A stretch of 14,893 nucleotides of DNA, taken from Gemmatimonadales bacterium UBA2975 (GTDB taxonomy: Bacteria > Gemmatimonadota > Gemmatimonadetes > Longimicrobiales > Gaopeijiaceae). Positions 7,076 to 14,417 of the stretch are shown here, piece after piece; position 1 is the first letter of the stretch, and each line of letters opens with the position of its first letter. The notes under the pieces were generated by a model. The model was given only the letters and a program-made list of their open reading frames with translations. It ran no database searches and was not told the origin of the DNA. Where the stretch lies: the NCBI GenBank assembly GCA_002348265.1, contig DEAT01000022.1, positions 11,366-26,258 of the forward strand, written 5' to 3'. A program made the translations under genes and the position numbers.

Positions 7076-8140
7076 ATGGCTGAGAAGAAAAAGAAAAAGA
7101 ACGCTCTCATCGAACATGACATCAGTGAAGAGCTCGCTCTGAATCTGATGCGCGAAATGCTGCTATATCGCCGGTTCGAAGAGAAGGCTGGAGAAGCCTA
7201 CGCGATAGGTAAAATCGGGGGCTTCTGTCACCTTCACATTGGCCAAGAGGCGGCAGCAGCAGGCAGCATTAAACCTCTGGGAAGAGAGGACTATGTCACA
7301 AGTGCCTATCGCGAGCATACGCAGGCGATTGCCAAGGGAGTCGACCCGAATGCTGTCATGGCAGAACTCTACGGCCGCAGGGATGGTTCTTCCGGTGGAA
7401 AAGGTGGCTCGATGCACATCTTTGACGCCGAATGTCGTTTCATGGGAGGCCACGGTATTGTTGGCGGACAAGTCCCCTTGGCCACCGGCATCGCCTGGAA
7501 AATCAAGTACAGGGGTGAAGATGCGATCTCTCTGGTCTTCATGGGTGACGCAGCTGTTAACCAAGGCGGCTTCCACGAAGGTCTGAATATGGCGGCGGTC
7601 TGGCAGCTTCCTTGCATCTATGTAGTGGAGAACAACGAGTACGGCATGGGGACCGCCTTCGACCGAGTGTCCAAAACTGAAATGTCCACTAAGTCTTCTC
7701 CGCATGGCGTTCCGGCTCATGTGGTAGATGGCCAGGATGTACTCGCTACTTACGCTTTTTTCCGCGAGCTAACTGCTCAAGTTCGGGAAGGTGCCGGGCC
7801 GCAGTATGTGGACCTGCAGACGTATCGTTTCCACGGGCACTCGATGTCGGATCCGGTTTCCGGGACGTATCGCTCCGTGGAGGAGGTAGAGCAAGCCAAA
7901 GATGAGCGTGATCCGATCGCAATTCTGGGAGATACGCTTAAGGGGGCCGGCGTGCTGAGTCAGGAAGAATTTGAGCAGATGGATGCGGAGGCCCGACAGA
8001 TTGCATCAGACGCTGCTGACTTTGCGGATGCCTCACCCCTTCCTGATGCGGACGCGCTCTACAAGAACGTCTGGGCCGAGATCAACCCGAATGGCAGGCT
8101 TTTCTTTGACGGACGTCAGGAGCAAGGGGGGGCTAGCTGA
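7076..8140 (+). CDS. pdhA: pyruvate dehydrogenase E1 component, alpha subunit
   Basis: The 354-residue protein is the thiamine-diphosphate-binding half of the alpha2beta2 E1 enzyme, which decarboxylates pyruvate and transfers the acetyl group to lipoyl-E2. The thiamine/Mg motif is present as GDAAVNQG (157-164) followed by ENNEYG (185-190). The loop YRFHGHSMSDP (250-260) closely matches the E1-alpha loop that is phosphorylated in mitochondria; bacterial regulation by phosphorylation is not implied. Length and motif order resemble the alphaproteobacterial/mitochondrial type. A branched-chain 2-oxoacid E1-alpha is an alternative, but the sequence and the partner genes favour pyruvate. The N-terminus is unusual in having five consecutive lysines (4-8). 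The stop shares one base with the pdhB start (TGATG), giving tight coupling in the lipA-pdhABC operon. Confidence 0.94.
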   Translation: MAEKKKKKNALIEHDISEELALNLMREMLLYRRFEEKAGEAYAIGKIGGFCHLHIGQEAAAAGSIKPLGREDYVTSAYREHTQAIAKGVDPNAVMAELYGRRDGSSGGKGGSMHIFDAECRFMGGHGIVGGQVPLATGIAWKIKYRGEDAISLVFMGDAAVNQGGFHEGLNMAAVWQLPCIYVVENNEYGMGTAFDRVSKTEMSTKSSPHGVPAHVVDGQDVLATYAFFRELTAQVREGAGPQYVDLQTYRFHGHSMSDPVSGTYRSVEEVEQAKDERDPIAILGDTLKGAGVLSQEEFEQMDAEARQIASDAADFADASPLPDADALYKNVWAEINPNGRLFFDGRQEQGGAS

Positions 8141-9120
8141 TGGCTGTTATGACTTATCGGGAGGCGCTAAACGCTGCTCTTTCTGAAGAAATGGAGCGCG
8201 ACCCTGATGTTTTTCTTATGGGTGAAGAGGTCGCGGAGTATGACGGTGCCTATAAAGTCTCCAAGGGCTTGCTCGATATATTCGGGAGTCAGCGCGTTGT
8301 GGACTCGCCGATTTCCGAGCTAGGGTTTACTGGGTTAGGCGTAGGAGCCGCCATGGCGGGCCTGCGCCCGGTTATCGAATTCATGACCTTCAACTTCGCG
8401 TTCCTAGCGATCGATCAGGTGATCAATTCGGCGGCTAAGATGCACTACATGTCTGAAGGGCAGTTCCCGATGCCGATTGTTTTCCGAGGCCCGACGGGAG
8501 CAGCGCTTCAGCTTTCCGCCCAGCATTCTCAGGCGTGCGAGACATATTACTCACACGCCCCTGGGTGTAAGGTGGTGACCCCGGGAACGCCCGCAGATGC
8601 CAAGGGCCTTCTGAAGGCGGCAATTAGGGACAACGATCCTGTAGCTTTTATGGAGGGTGAACTCCTATACAACTTTAAGGGGGAGGTCCCGGACGATGAC
8701 GACTTCGTAATCCCCCTGGGGGTAGCTGATCTCAAGCATGAAGGGGAGGACGTCTCAATCATCACTCACGGAAAGATGATTCACGTAGCCCTTCAGGCTG
8801 CCCAGAAACTCGACAAGGATGGAATTCAGGCCGACGTGCTGGACCTCCGGACCATCCGCCCGCTTGACATGAGCGCGATCCTAGAGACGGTAAGAAAGAC
8901 AAACCGTATAGTTTATCTTGAAGAGGGTTGGCCCTATGCCGGTACTGGTGCACAGATTGTTACGATGATCCAGGAAGAGGCATTCGACCATCTTGACGCA
9001 CCGATTATCAGGGTCACCCAGGCGGATATCCCTATGCCTTATGCGAAGAACCTCGAGATCCTAGCTAAGCCTTCGGCCGATCACGTGGTCAAGGCTGTCA
9101 ATAAAGTTCTGTACCGATAA
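8140..9120 (+). CDS. pdhB: pyruvate dehydrogenase E1 component, beta subunit
   Basis: The 326-residue protein is the partner of PdhA and completes the E1 heterotetramer in the cytoplasm. Recognisable blocks are MGEEVAEYDGAYKV (27-40), SELGFTG (59-65, with the Glu60 expected to activate the thiamine ring), FRGPTGAALQLSAQHSQ (115-131, containing His129), and VYLEEGWPYAGTGAQI in the C-terminal domain. The protein starts directly with the transketolase-like pyrimidine-binding domain. It therefore lacks the N-terminal lipoyl domain that some alphaproteobacterial E1-beta subunits have, and its length is typical of the plain form. Its start overlaps the pdhA stop by 1 nt and a G-rich stretch (AAGGGGGGG at 8124-8132) may act as the ribosome binding site. 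pdhC begins 2 nt after its stop. Confidence 0.95.
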   Translation: MAVMTYREALNAALSEEMERDPDVFLMGEEVAEYDGAYKVSKGLLDIFGSQRVVDSPISELGFTGLGVGAAMAGLRPVIEFMTFNFAFLAIDQVINSAAKMHYMSEGQFPMPIVFRGPTGAALQLSAQHSQACETYYSHAPGCKVVTPGTPADAKGLLKAAIRDNDPVAFMEGELLYNFKGEVPDDDDFVIPLGVADLKHEGEDVSIITHGKMIHVALQAAQKLDKDGIQADVLDLRTIRPLDMSAILETVRKTNRIVYLEEGWPYAGTGAQIVTMIQEEAFDHLDAPIIRVTQADIPMPYAKNLEILAKPSADHVVKAVNKVLYR

Positions 9121-9122
9121 CC

Positions 9123-10385
9123 ATGGCTACTAAAGTCCATATGGAAGCGCTCTCTCCTACAATGGAGGAGGGGCAGCTCGTTCAGTGGCTCAAGAACGAA
9201 GGAGACACGGTTGCCACCGGTGACGTATTGGCCGAAGTCGAGACAGACAAGGCGACAATGGAGTTGGTTGCGCGTGGAGAGGGAATTCTCCGAAAGATAT
9301 TCCTCGGCGCCGGTGGAACCGCAGAGGTTGGTGCGGTGATCGGGGTGATTGCCGCAGAGGACGAGGACATATCGGAGATCTCCGGTGTTTCAGGTGGCGG
9401 AGCCCCTGCGGCTGCGATTGTCGAGGAGGAGGCTGTCTCGACCCCTGACCCCGACCCGGTCGTTGAGGAGCCGACTTCGGGCAATAACGAATTAGCTTCC
9501 CCGGTCTCAAAAGGAGGTCGAGTTAAGGCGTCCCCGCTAGCACGGCGCCTGGCAGAGCAGGCAGGAGTGGACATTTCTCAGGTCCCCGGGTCTGGACCGG
9601 GTGGCCGAGTGGTGAAAAGGGATATCGAGGCGGCAAAAGCTTCGGGAGACGCAAGTCCCGCTCCGCCTGTTGCTCCTTCGTGGACCCCGGATGAAGCCGA
9701 GTACGAGGACGTTCAGACGTCGCAGATGAGGAAGACCATCGCTAAGCGACTCATAACGTCAATTGGCCCAGTTCCTACCTTCTACCTTACGGTTGATGTC
9801 GACATGACGCGGGCCATGGAGGCGAGGAAGAGTATGAACTCGATGCTCAAAGCCGAAGGAGCCAAGGTATCCGTCAACGATATCGTTCTTAAGGCAGTTG
9901 CTGGCGCTCTTCGCCAGCACCCGAACTGCAACGCGCAGTGGCATGATGGCTTTATTCGGCGCTTTAAGGCGGTCCACATTGGTGTCGCTGTAGCGGTGGA
10001 GGATGGCCTAATTACCCCAGTTGTGAGGCATGCGCACCTCAAGGGGATAAGTCAGATAGGGGCTGAGGTGAAAGAGCTTGCCGGACGGGCCAGGGAAAAG
10101 AAGCTCAAGCCCGAAGAGTACACGGGTGCAACCTTTTCGGTGTCAAATCTTGGGATGTTCGGAATCCATGAGTTCACTGCAATCATCAACCCCCCCGAGG
10201 CCGGCATTCTCGCGGTCGGTGGTATTGAGGAGACCCCTGTAGCGGTCGATGGCGAGGTTCTAGTTCGACCACGCATGCGCATCACCATGAGCTGTGACCA
10301 TCGGGTGATCGATGGGGCCCAGGGTTCGCGATTCCTTCAGACCCTCAAGGGCATGCTAGAGGAGCCGACGGCGATTCTCCTATAG
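9123..10385 (+). CDS. pdhC: dihydrolipoamide acetyltransferase, E2 of pyruvate dehydrogenase
   Basis: The 420-residue protein is the core of the pyruvate dehydrogenase complex and transfers acetyl from its lipoyl arm to coenzyme A. Domains in order: one lipoyl domain (about 2-80) with Lys43 in VETDKATMEL as the lipoylation site; an acidic and Ala/Pro-rich linker (81-132); a peripheral subunit-binding domain (about 135-170, ASPLARRLAEQAG and PGSGPGGRVVKRDI); a second linker; and the catalytic domain (about 195-420) with DHRVIDG (392-398), His393 being the catalytic histidine. A single lipoyl domain with the MEALSPTMEEG start resembles the alphaproteobacterial/mitochondrial branch. No good Shine-Dalgarno is seen, and the start is only 2 nt after the pdhB stop, so reinitiation is likely. 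Lipoylation depends on LipA from the same operon. No E3 gene follows; the next gene is an amidohydrolase. Confidence 0.96.
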   Translation: MATKVHMEALSPTMEEGQLVQWLKNEGDTVATGDVLAEVETDKATMELVARGEGILRKIFLGAGGTAEVGAVIGVIAAEDEDISEISGVSGGGAPAAAIVEEEAVSTPDPDPVVEEPTSGNNELASPVSKGGRVKASPLARRLAEQAGVDISQVPGSGPGGRVVKRDIEAAKASGDASPAPPVAPSWTPDEAEYEDVQTSQMRKTIAKRLITSIGPVPTFYLTVDVDMTRAMEARKSMNSMLKAEGAKVSVNDIVLKAVAGALRQHPNCNAQWHDGFIRRFKAVHIGVAVAVEDGLITPVVRHAHLKGISQIGAEVKELAGRAREKKLKPEEYTGATFSVSNLGMFGIHEFTAIINPPEAGILAVGGIEETPVAVDGEVLVRPRMRITMSCDHRVIDGAQGSRFLQTLKGMLEEPTAILL

Positions 10386-10427
10386 GTCATCGTCGTGAGC
10401 GAGGATGTCTAGGCGGAGACTGAGCCA

Positions 10428-10434
10428 GAGGAGG
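10428..10434 (+). promoter_or_regulatory. ribosome binding site that fixes the amidohydrolase start
   Basis: GAGGAGG lies 5 nt before the ATG at 10440. A GTG at 10437 directly before the ATG is also in frame but would be only 2 nt away, so ATG 10440 is chosen. The 54-nt gap after pdhC (10386-10439) shows no clear terminator, so read-through from the pdh operon is possible. Confidence 0.75.
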
Positions 10435-10439
10435 CTGTG

Positions 10440-12137
10440 ATGACGATTCTCACGCGTTGCACTTTTTGCGTTGCCATAGTTGCAACCCTTTCGTGTGTTG
10501 CTGCTGAGAATGACGTCCCCGACATGATCCTCGTAGGAGGACGAATCATTTCACCGGGTGCCGAATGGATGCCTGATCCATCAGGATCTGAGGAACTTCC
10601 CACGGGCATAGCTCTCTCCAATGGACGTGTCATGATGGTGGGACCGAGCGAAAAGGTCCGGGCACGTAGCGGTCCGGAGACACTGGTGATTGAGTTGGGT
10701 GGAAGGAGTGTGCTGCCAGGGCTAGCGGACAATCACCTCCATTCGATTGGTGGGGGCTCGGGTGTCGACCTGTCATCCGCCCGCTCACTCGAGGACATAA
10801 GTGGAGCTATAGCTGCAAGGGCTGGTGAGTTGCCCCCGGGGTCCATAATCGTGTCCAACAGTGACTGGCATGAAGGTCAGCTTCTTGAGCAACGCCTCCC
10901 ATATCGAGACGACCTTGATCGTATGGCTCCGCTACACCCCGTGGTCGTGGTTCGGGGTGGTCATGAATACATACTGAACTCTCTGGCTTTGGAATACTGG
11001 GGAGTAGACGAGGCCGCGGAGGAAGTACCGGGCGGCCGTATTGGACGATATGCAGATGGTCGACTCAATGGGGAACTGGTTGATCGAGCGAAAGATCTGA
11101 TATCGCTCCCTCCTCCCCGGACGCGGGCCGCGGAGGCCGAGGCGTTGGATGCGCTCCAGGCTCAGTACGGGCTGCTTAACCAGCGAGGTCTCACAAGTGT
11201 GAGACATCCTGGGGGTAGCCTCGAACAGCTAGCACAGATCCGTGAATTAGAGGAAGCGGGGCGTCTATCAATGCGAGTCGAGTTCCTCTTTAGAGCCCCT
11301 AGGTCAGCGAGCCCGGAGGCTGTTGAGGAGGCCATTGACTCGTGGGCTAAGGCCCAGCGCAAATCAAGATTGGTACAGATAGGCGGAGTGAAGCTCGGAG
11401 TAGATGGTGGGTTCGAGGGCGGCTTGATGCGAGATGCGTACGAGGGACTTTGGGGTGATGGTGGACGTTTCTATGGGCTGCAGACTGTTCCGACGGAGGA
11501 GTTTTATCAATCAGTGTCGATGCTTGCTGATGCAGGATGGCGCATAGCTACACATGCGGTGGGAGATGCTGCAATCGACCTAGTACTTGATGCCTATGCC
11601 GAGACAGATGCGAAGGAACCCATAGCGGCAAAACGTTGGGTAATCGAGCATGGTTTTATTCCTCGACCGGATCAGTTTGATCGCATGCTTGACATGGGCC
11701 TCGCCGTTTCCGCGCAGAATCATCTATACCTGGCTGCTCCTAGCCTCGCCAAGTATTGGGGTGCCGAACGCGCCGCGTGGACGACCCCGCTCCGCGAATA
11801 CATTGATGCTGGTGTTCCTGTGTCCTTGGGCACGGATGCCCCGGTGGTCCCGTATGACCCATGGTGGGTGCTGCATCACTTCACGACCCGGAGCACGATC
11901 AGCGCAGGAGTGTTTGGTGAGGATCAGGTTGTTTCCCGTCTAGAGGCCCTAGAAGCTATGACGCTGGAATACGCTTGGCTCACCTTTAGTGAAGCCGACA
12001 GGGGAACCCTAGACGTTGGCAAATTCGCCGACCTGGTTGTAACGCAGGAGGATTATCTTCGGTGCGAGGACCCTTGTTTAGAGTCGATGGAAGTGGACCT
12101 GACTCTACTGGAAGGTCGCGTTGTATGGGAGCGATGA
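10440..12137 (+). CDS. exported YtcJ-type amidohydrolase (amidohydrolase family 3)
   Basis: The 565-residue protein has a hydrophobic N-terminus (about 1-22) consistent with export. The metal-dependent hydrolase core follows the YtcJ/amidohydrolase-3 pattern: VLPGLADNHLHS (91-102) with the His99-x-His101 metal motif, Lys318 in GGVKLGVDGG as the probable bridging residue, THAVGDAAID (371-380, His372), WVIEHGFI (400-407, His404) and SLGTDAP (462-468) with the catalytic Asp466. The family hydrolyses amide-type bonds in varied small molecules; the substrate here cannot be read from sequence. The N-terminus holds three cysteines (7, 10, 19), but residues before Cys19 (TLS) do not make a good lipobox, so cleavage after Ala22 by the ordinary signal peptidase is more likely. 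It ends 109 nt before the S9 peptidase and may share a role in using external peptides or amides. Confidence 0.9.
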   Translation: MTILTRCTFCVAIVATLSCVAAENDVPDMILVGGRIISPGAEWMPDPSGSEELPTGIALSNGRVMMVGPSEKVRARSGPETLVIELGGRSVLPGLADNHLHSIGGGSGVDLSSARSLEDISGAIAARAGELPPGSIIVSNSDWHEGQLLEQRLPYRDDLDRMAPLHPVVVVRGGHEYILNSLALEYWGVDEAAEEVPGGRIGRYADGRLNGELVDRAKDLISLPPPRTRAAEAEALDALQAQYGLLNQRGLTSVRHPGGSLEQLAQIRELEEAGRLSMRVEFLFRAPRSASPEAVEEAIDSWAKAQRKSRLVQIGGVKLGVDGGFEGGLMRDAYEGLWGDGGRFYGLQTVPTEEFYQSVSMLADAGWRIATHAVGDAAIDLVLDAYAETDAKEPIAAKRWVIEHGFIPRPDQFDRMLDMGLAVSAQNHLYLAAPSLAKYWGAERAAWTTPLREYIDAGVPVSLGTDAPVVPYDPWWVLHHFTTRSTISAGVFGEDQVVSRLEALEAMTLEYAWLTFSEADRGTLDVGKFADLVVTQEDYLRCEDPCLESMEVDLTLLEGRVVWER

Positions 12138-12234
12138 AGTGTGTTTCGGGGTTCACGACCGACCTGGCTGGCGCGTAAGGAGCGTCTTCGTACGTTTATC
12201 GCCCCGCGACCTTAAGCGTCATTCAACCGCAGCA

Positions 12235-12239
12235 AGAGG
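12235..12239 (+). promoter_or_regulatory. ribosome binding site that fixes the S9 peptidase start
   Basis: AGAGG lies 7 nt before the ATG at 12247. The frame is open further upstream to a TTG at 12121 inside the amidohydrolase gene, but the stretch 12121-12246 encodes no export signal, while one begins exactly at 12247. The gap 12138-12246 is otherwise without recognisable sites. Confidence 0.7.
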
Positions 12240-12246
12240 TGTCATC

Positions 12247-14295
12247 ATGTCCGGAGCCAAGCTGTTCTCACGAACGTCATGGGCAACCGTCATCACAGTC
12301 TTTGCGCTTGTAGGATCCCCGTCTACTGGTATGGCTCAAGACGAGCCTGTGCGCACAGTCGACCTAGAGATGTATCTAGATCTAGAAAGTGTCTCAGGTC
12401 CGCAGATTGCTCCCGATGGATCAGAGATTGTGTATACCCGGGGTTGGGTCGATAAGATGAATGATCGGCGGGAATCGTCGATTTGGATCATGAATGCTGA
12501 TGGATCCAAGAACCGATTCCTGGTGGATGGTTCAGGGCCAATCTGGTCTCCGGATGGCACGAGAATCGCATACACCGCGGCTGGCGATCCTGAGGGCACA
12601 CAGATTTTTGTCAGATGGATGGATGACGAGGGTGCCACGAGTCAGGTCACACGGCTTGAGTCCAGCCCCGGGGGGATTCGCTGGTCGCCCAATGGGGAGC
12701 ACCTATCGTTTTCAATGAACGTCGACGCAGAGCCAGCGTTTATGGTGACCCCTCCAGGGCGTCCCGATGGAGCCACGTGGGTAGAATCTCCTCGGGTGGT
12801 GACACGAGCTGACTATAGACAAGACCGGGTTGGGTTTGTGGACGGGGCCTGGAGGCACCTGTTCGTTGTGCCTGCCGAGGGAGGCACGGCACGACAGTTA
12901 ACGGATGGGGACTGGAACCACTCTACGGGGGAGTGGACGCCAGATGGTGCGGAGCTAGTCTTCTCCTCGCTTCGAACTGAGGATTCGGAACTCGCTTGGC
13001 GCCAGTCCGAGGTCTACGCCGTAGACGTAGCATCGGGGGGGATCCGTCAACTGACTCGTCGCAACGGTCAAGATTTTTCCCCTCTGCCTTCGCCTCGTGG
13101 GGACTTGATAGCGTATAGAGGCAGCGACTGGCATGATGACACATACCGGAACGCGGGCATCTATGTGATGGAGCGTGATGGGGACAGCCCTCGCCTCATT
13201 TCAGGCGACTTTGATCGATCAATTAACGGAATGCAGTGGGCAGCAGACGGAAGCGGGCTGTACTTGACTGTAAGCTCGGAAGGAACCCGAAATCTGCATT
13301 TCGCCTCAGTGAGTGGCGGAGTGGAAGCAATTTCCGAAGGCGAGCACATGTTCGCTTTGAGTTCGTTTACTGCCGACGGCCAGGCGGTAGGGACGTTTAC
13401 GAGCCCGTCTGTGCCCTCCGACATTGTAGGATTTGACCTAGATGATGCGAACCGTCGCGAACAGCTCACGCGTGTAAATGACGACGTGCTCGGTGGGGTA
13501 ACGTTTGGCGAAGTTGAAGAGGTCTGGTACGAGTCTGTCGAAGACTTCGACATTCAGGGTTGGATTATCCACCCTCCGGACTTCGATCCGAATAAGAAAT
13601 ACCCGCTCATGCTGGCGATCCACGGCGGTCCGCACGGCATGTACAACGTGGGCTTCAACTTTGGATGGCAGGAACACGCGGCGAATGGTTACGTGGTATT
13701 GTACACGAACCCACGAGGGAGTTCTGGCTACGGGAGCGCTTTTGGTAATTCGATTAAGCGTGCATACCCTGGCAAGGATTTCGATGACCTGATGGCAGGT
13801 GTCGACTTAGTGGTGGATCGTGGATACATCGACGAAGAAAACATGTTTGTGTATGGATGCTCAGGGGGTGGGGTTCTCACCTCTTGGGTCGTGGGCCACA
13901 CGGATCGTTTCGCGGCGGCTTCGGCGAACTGTCCCGTGACAAACTGGCTTTCGTTTGTCGGTACGACGGACGGGATCGGCTGGTACCGCAATTTCGATAA
14001 TTTCCCGTGGGATGACCCGAGCGAACACCTGCGTCGATCTCCTTTGATGTATGTTGGAAACGTCACTACGCCAACCATGCTCATGACTGGTGTGAACGAT
14101 CTGCGTACACCGATGCCGCAGACCGAAGAGTATTACGCGGCCCTGAAGGTTTTAGGGGTTGAAACCGCTATGATCCGGTTTAATAACGAGTGGCACGGGA
14201 CATCGAGTACCCCGTCAAACTTCCTCAGAACCCAGCTTTTCTTAAGGGAATGGTTCCGGATGCACTCACGAGGTATGCCCGTAACGCAGGACTGA
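12247..14295 (+). CDS. exported S9-family serine peptidase (DPP/prolyl-oligopeptidase-like)
   Basis: The 682-residue protein begins with a signal peptide (about 1-30, ending near STGMAQ). Residues about 50-400 form a beta-propeller of the WD40-like/PD40 kind, with repeated W(S/T)PDG-type units at about 100-104 (WSPDG), 146-150 (WSPNG) and 230-234 (WTPDG). The C-terminal alpha/beta-hydrolase domain (about 425-682) has the nucleophile elbow YGCSGGG with Ser539, the acid Asp618 in MTGVNDLRTP, and His650 in NEWHG. HGGPHG at 459-464 is the oxyanion-region motif of the family. The protein should cleave short peptides in the periplasm or outside the cell, with preference around proline or alanine being common but not shown. 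It is the last rightward gene and is followed by a GC-rich hairpin. Acylaminoacyl peptidase and dipeptidyl peptidase are both compatible subtypes. Confidence 0.95.
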   Translation: MSGAKLFSRTSWATVITVFALVGSPSTGMAQDEPVRTVDLEMYLDLESVSGPQIAPDGSEIVYTRGWVDKMNDRRESSIWIMNADGSKNRFLVDGSGPIWSPDGTRIAYTAAGDPEGTQIFVRWMDDEGATSQVTRLESSPGGIRWSPNGEHLSFSMNVDAEPAFMVTPPGRPDGATWVESPRVVTRADYRQDRVGFVDGAWRHLFVVPAEGGTARQLTDGDWNHSTGEWTPDGAELVFSSLRTEDSELAWRQSEVYAVDVASGGIRQLTRRNGQDFSPLPSPRGDLIAYRGSDWHDDTYRNAGIYVMERDGDSPRLISGDFDRSINGMQWAADGSGLYLTVSSEGTRNLHFASVSGGVEAISEGEHMFALSSFTADGQAVGTFTSPSVPSDIVGFDLDDANRREQLTRVNDDVLGGVTFGEVEEVWYESVEDFDIQGWIIHPPDFDPNKKYPLMLAIHGGPHGMYNVGFNFGWQEHAANGYVVLYTNPRGSSGYGSAFGNSIKRAYPGKDFDDLMAGVDLVVDRGYIDEENMFVYGCSGGGVLTSWVVGHTDRFAAASANCPVTNWLSFVGTTDGIGWYRNFDNFPWDDPSEHLRRSPLMYVGNVTTPTMLMTGVNDLRTPMPQTEEYYAALKVLGVETAMIRFNNEWHGTSSTPSNFLRTQLFLREWFRMHSRGMPVTQD

Positions 14296-14328
14296 TACTT
14301 TCAGGCGGGTGCGATAGCACATGCAGAA

Positions 14329-14365
14329 GAGAGGGGTCGGGCGACGTCATCACCCGGCCCCTCTC
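14329..14365. terminator. GC-rich hairpin between convergent genes, probable bidirectional terminator
   Basis: The arm GAGAGGGGTCGGG (14329-14341) pairs with CCCGGCCCCTCTC (14353-14365), giving 13 pairs with a single T-G wobble and an 11-nt loop. It lies between the S9 peptidase stop (14295) and the stop of the convergent minus-strand gene (14418). Neither side has a proper T-tract: the plus side continues CCTGTCG and the minus side reads TTCTGCA. It may act as an imperfect intrinsic terminator or as a transcript-stabilising end. The rest of 14296-14417 shows nothing recognisable. Confidence 0.65.
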
Positions 14366-14417
14366 CCTGTCGAGCGGCTACTGAGGACTTTTGGGTCCTT
14401 GGCTCGTTCGAGCTAAA

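Noticed and set aside
7163..7720. A 185-codon minus-strand open frame opposite pdhA
   Set aside because: It overlaps the conserved thiamine-binding region of pdhA and its translation shows no family resemblance.
10436..10476. Lipoprotein signal with Cys19 in the amidohydrolase N-terminus
   Set aside because: The residues before Cys19 (Thr-Leu-Ser) do not fit the usual lipobox, in which Leu is at position -3; an ordinary signal peptide is more likely.
12121..12246. TTG at 12121 as the start of the S9 peptidase
   Set aside because: It would overlap the amidohydrolase gene and place 42 residues before a clear signal peptide that begins at ATG 12247, which has its own ribosome binding site.
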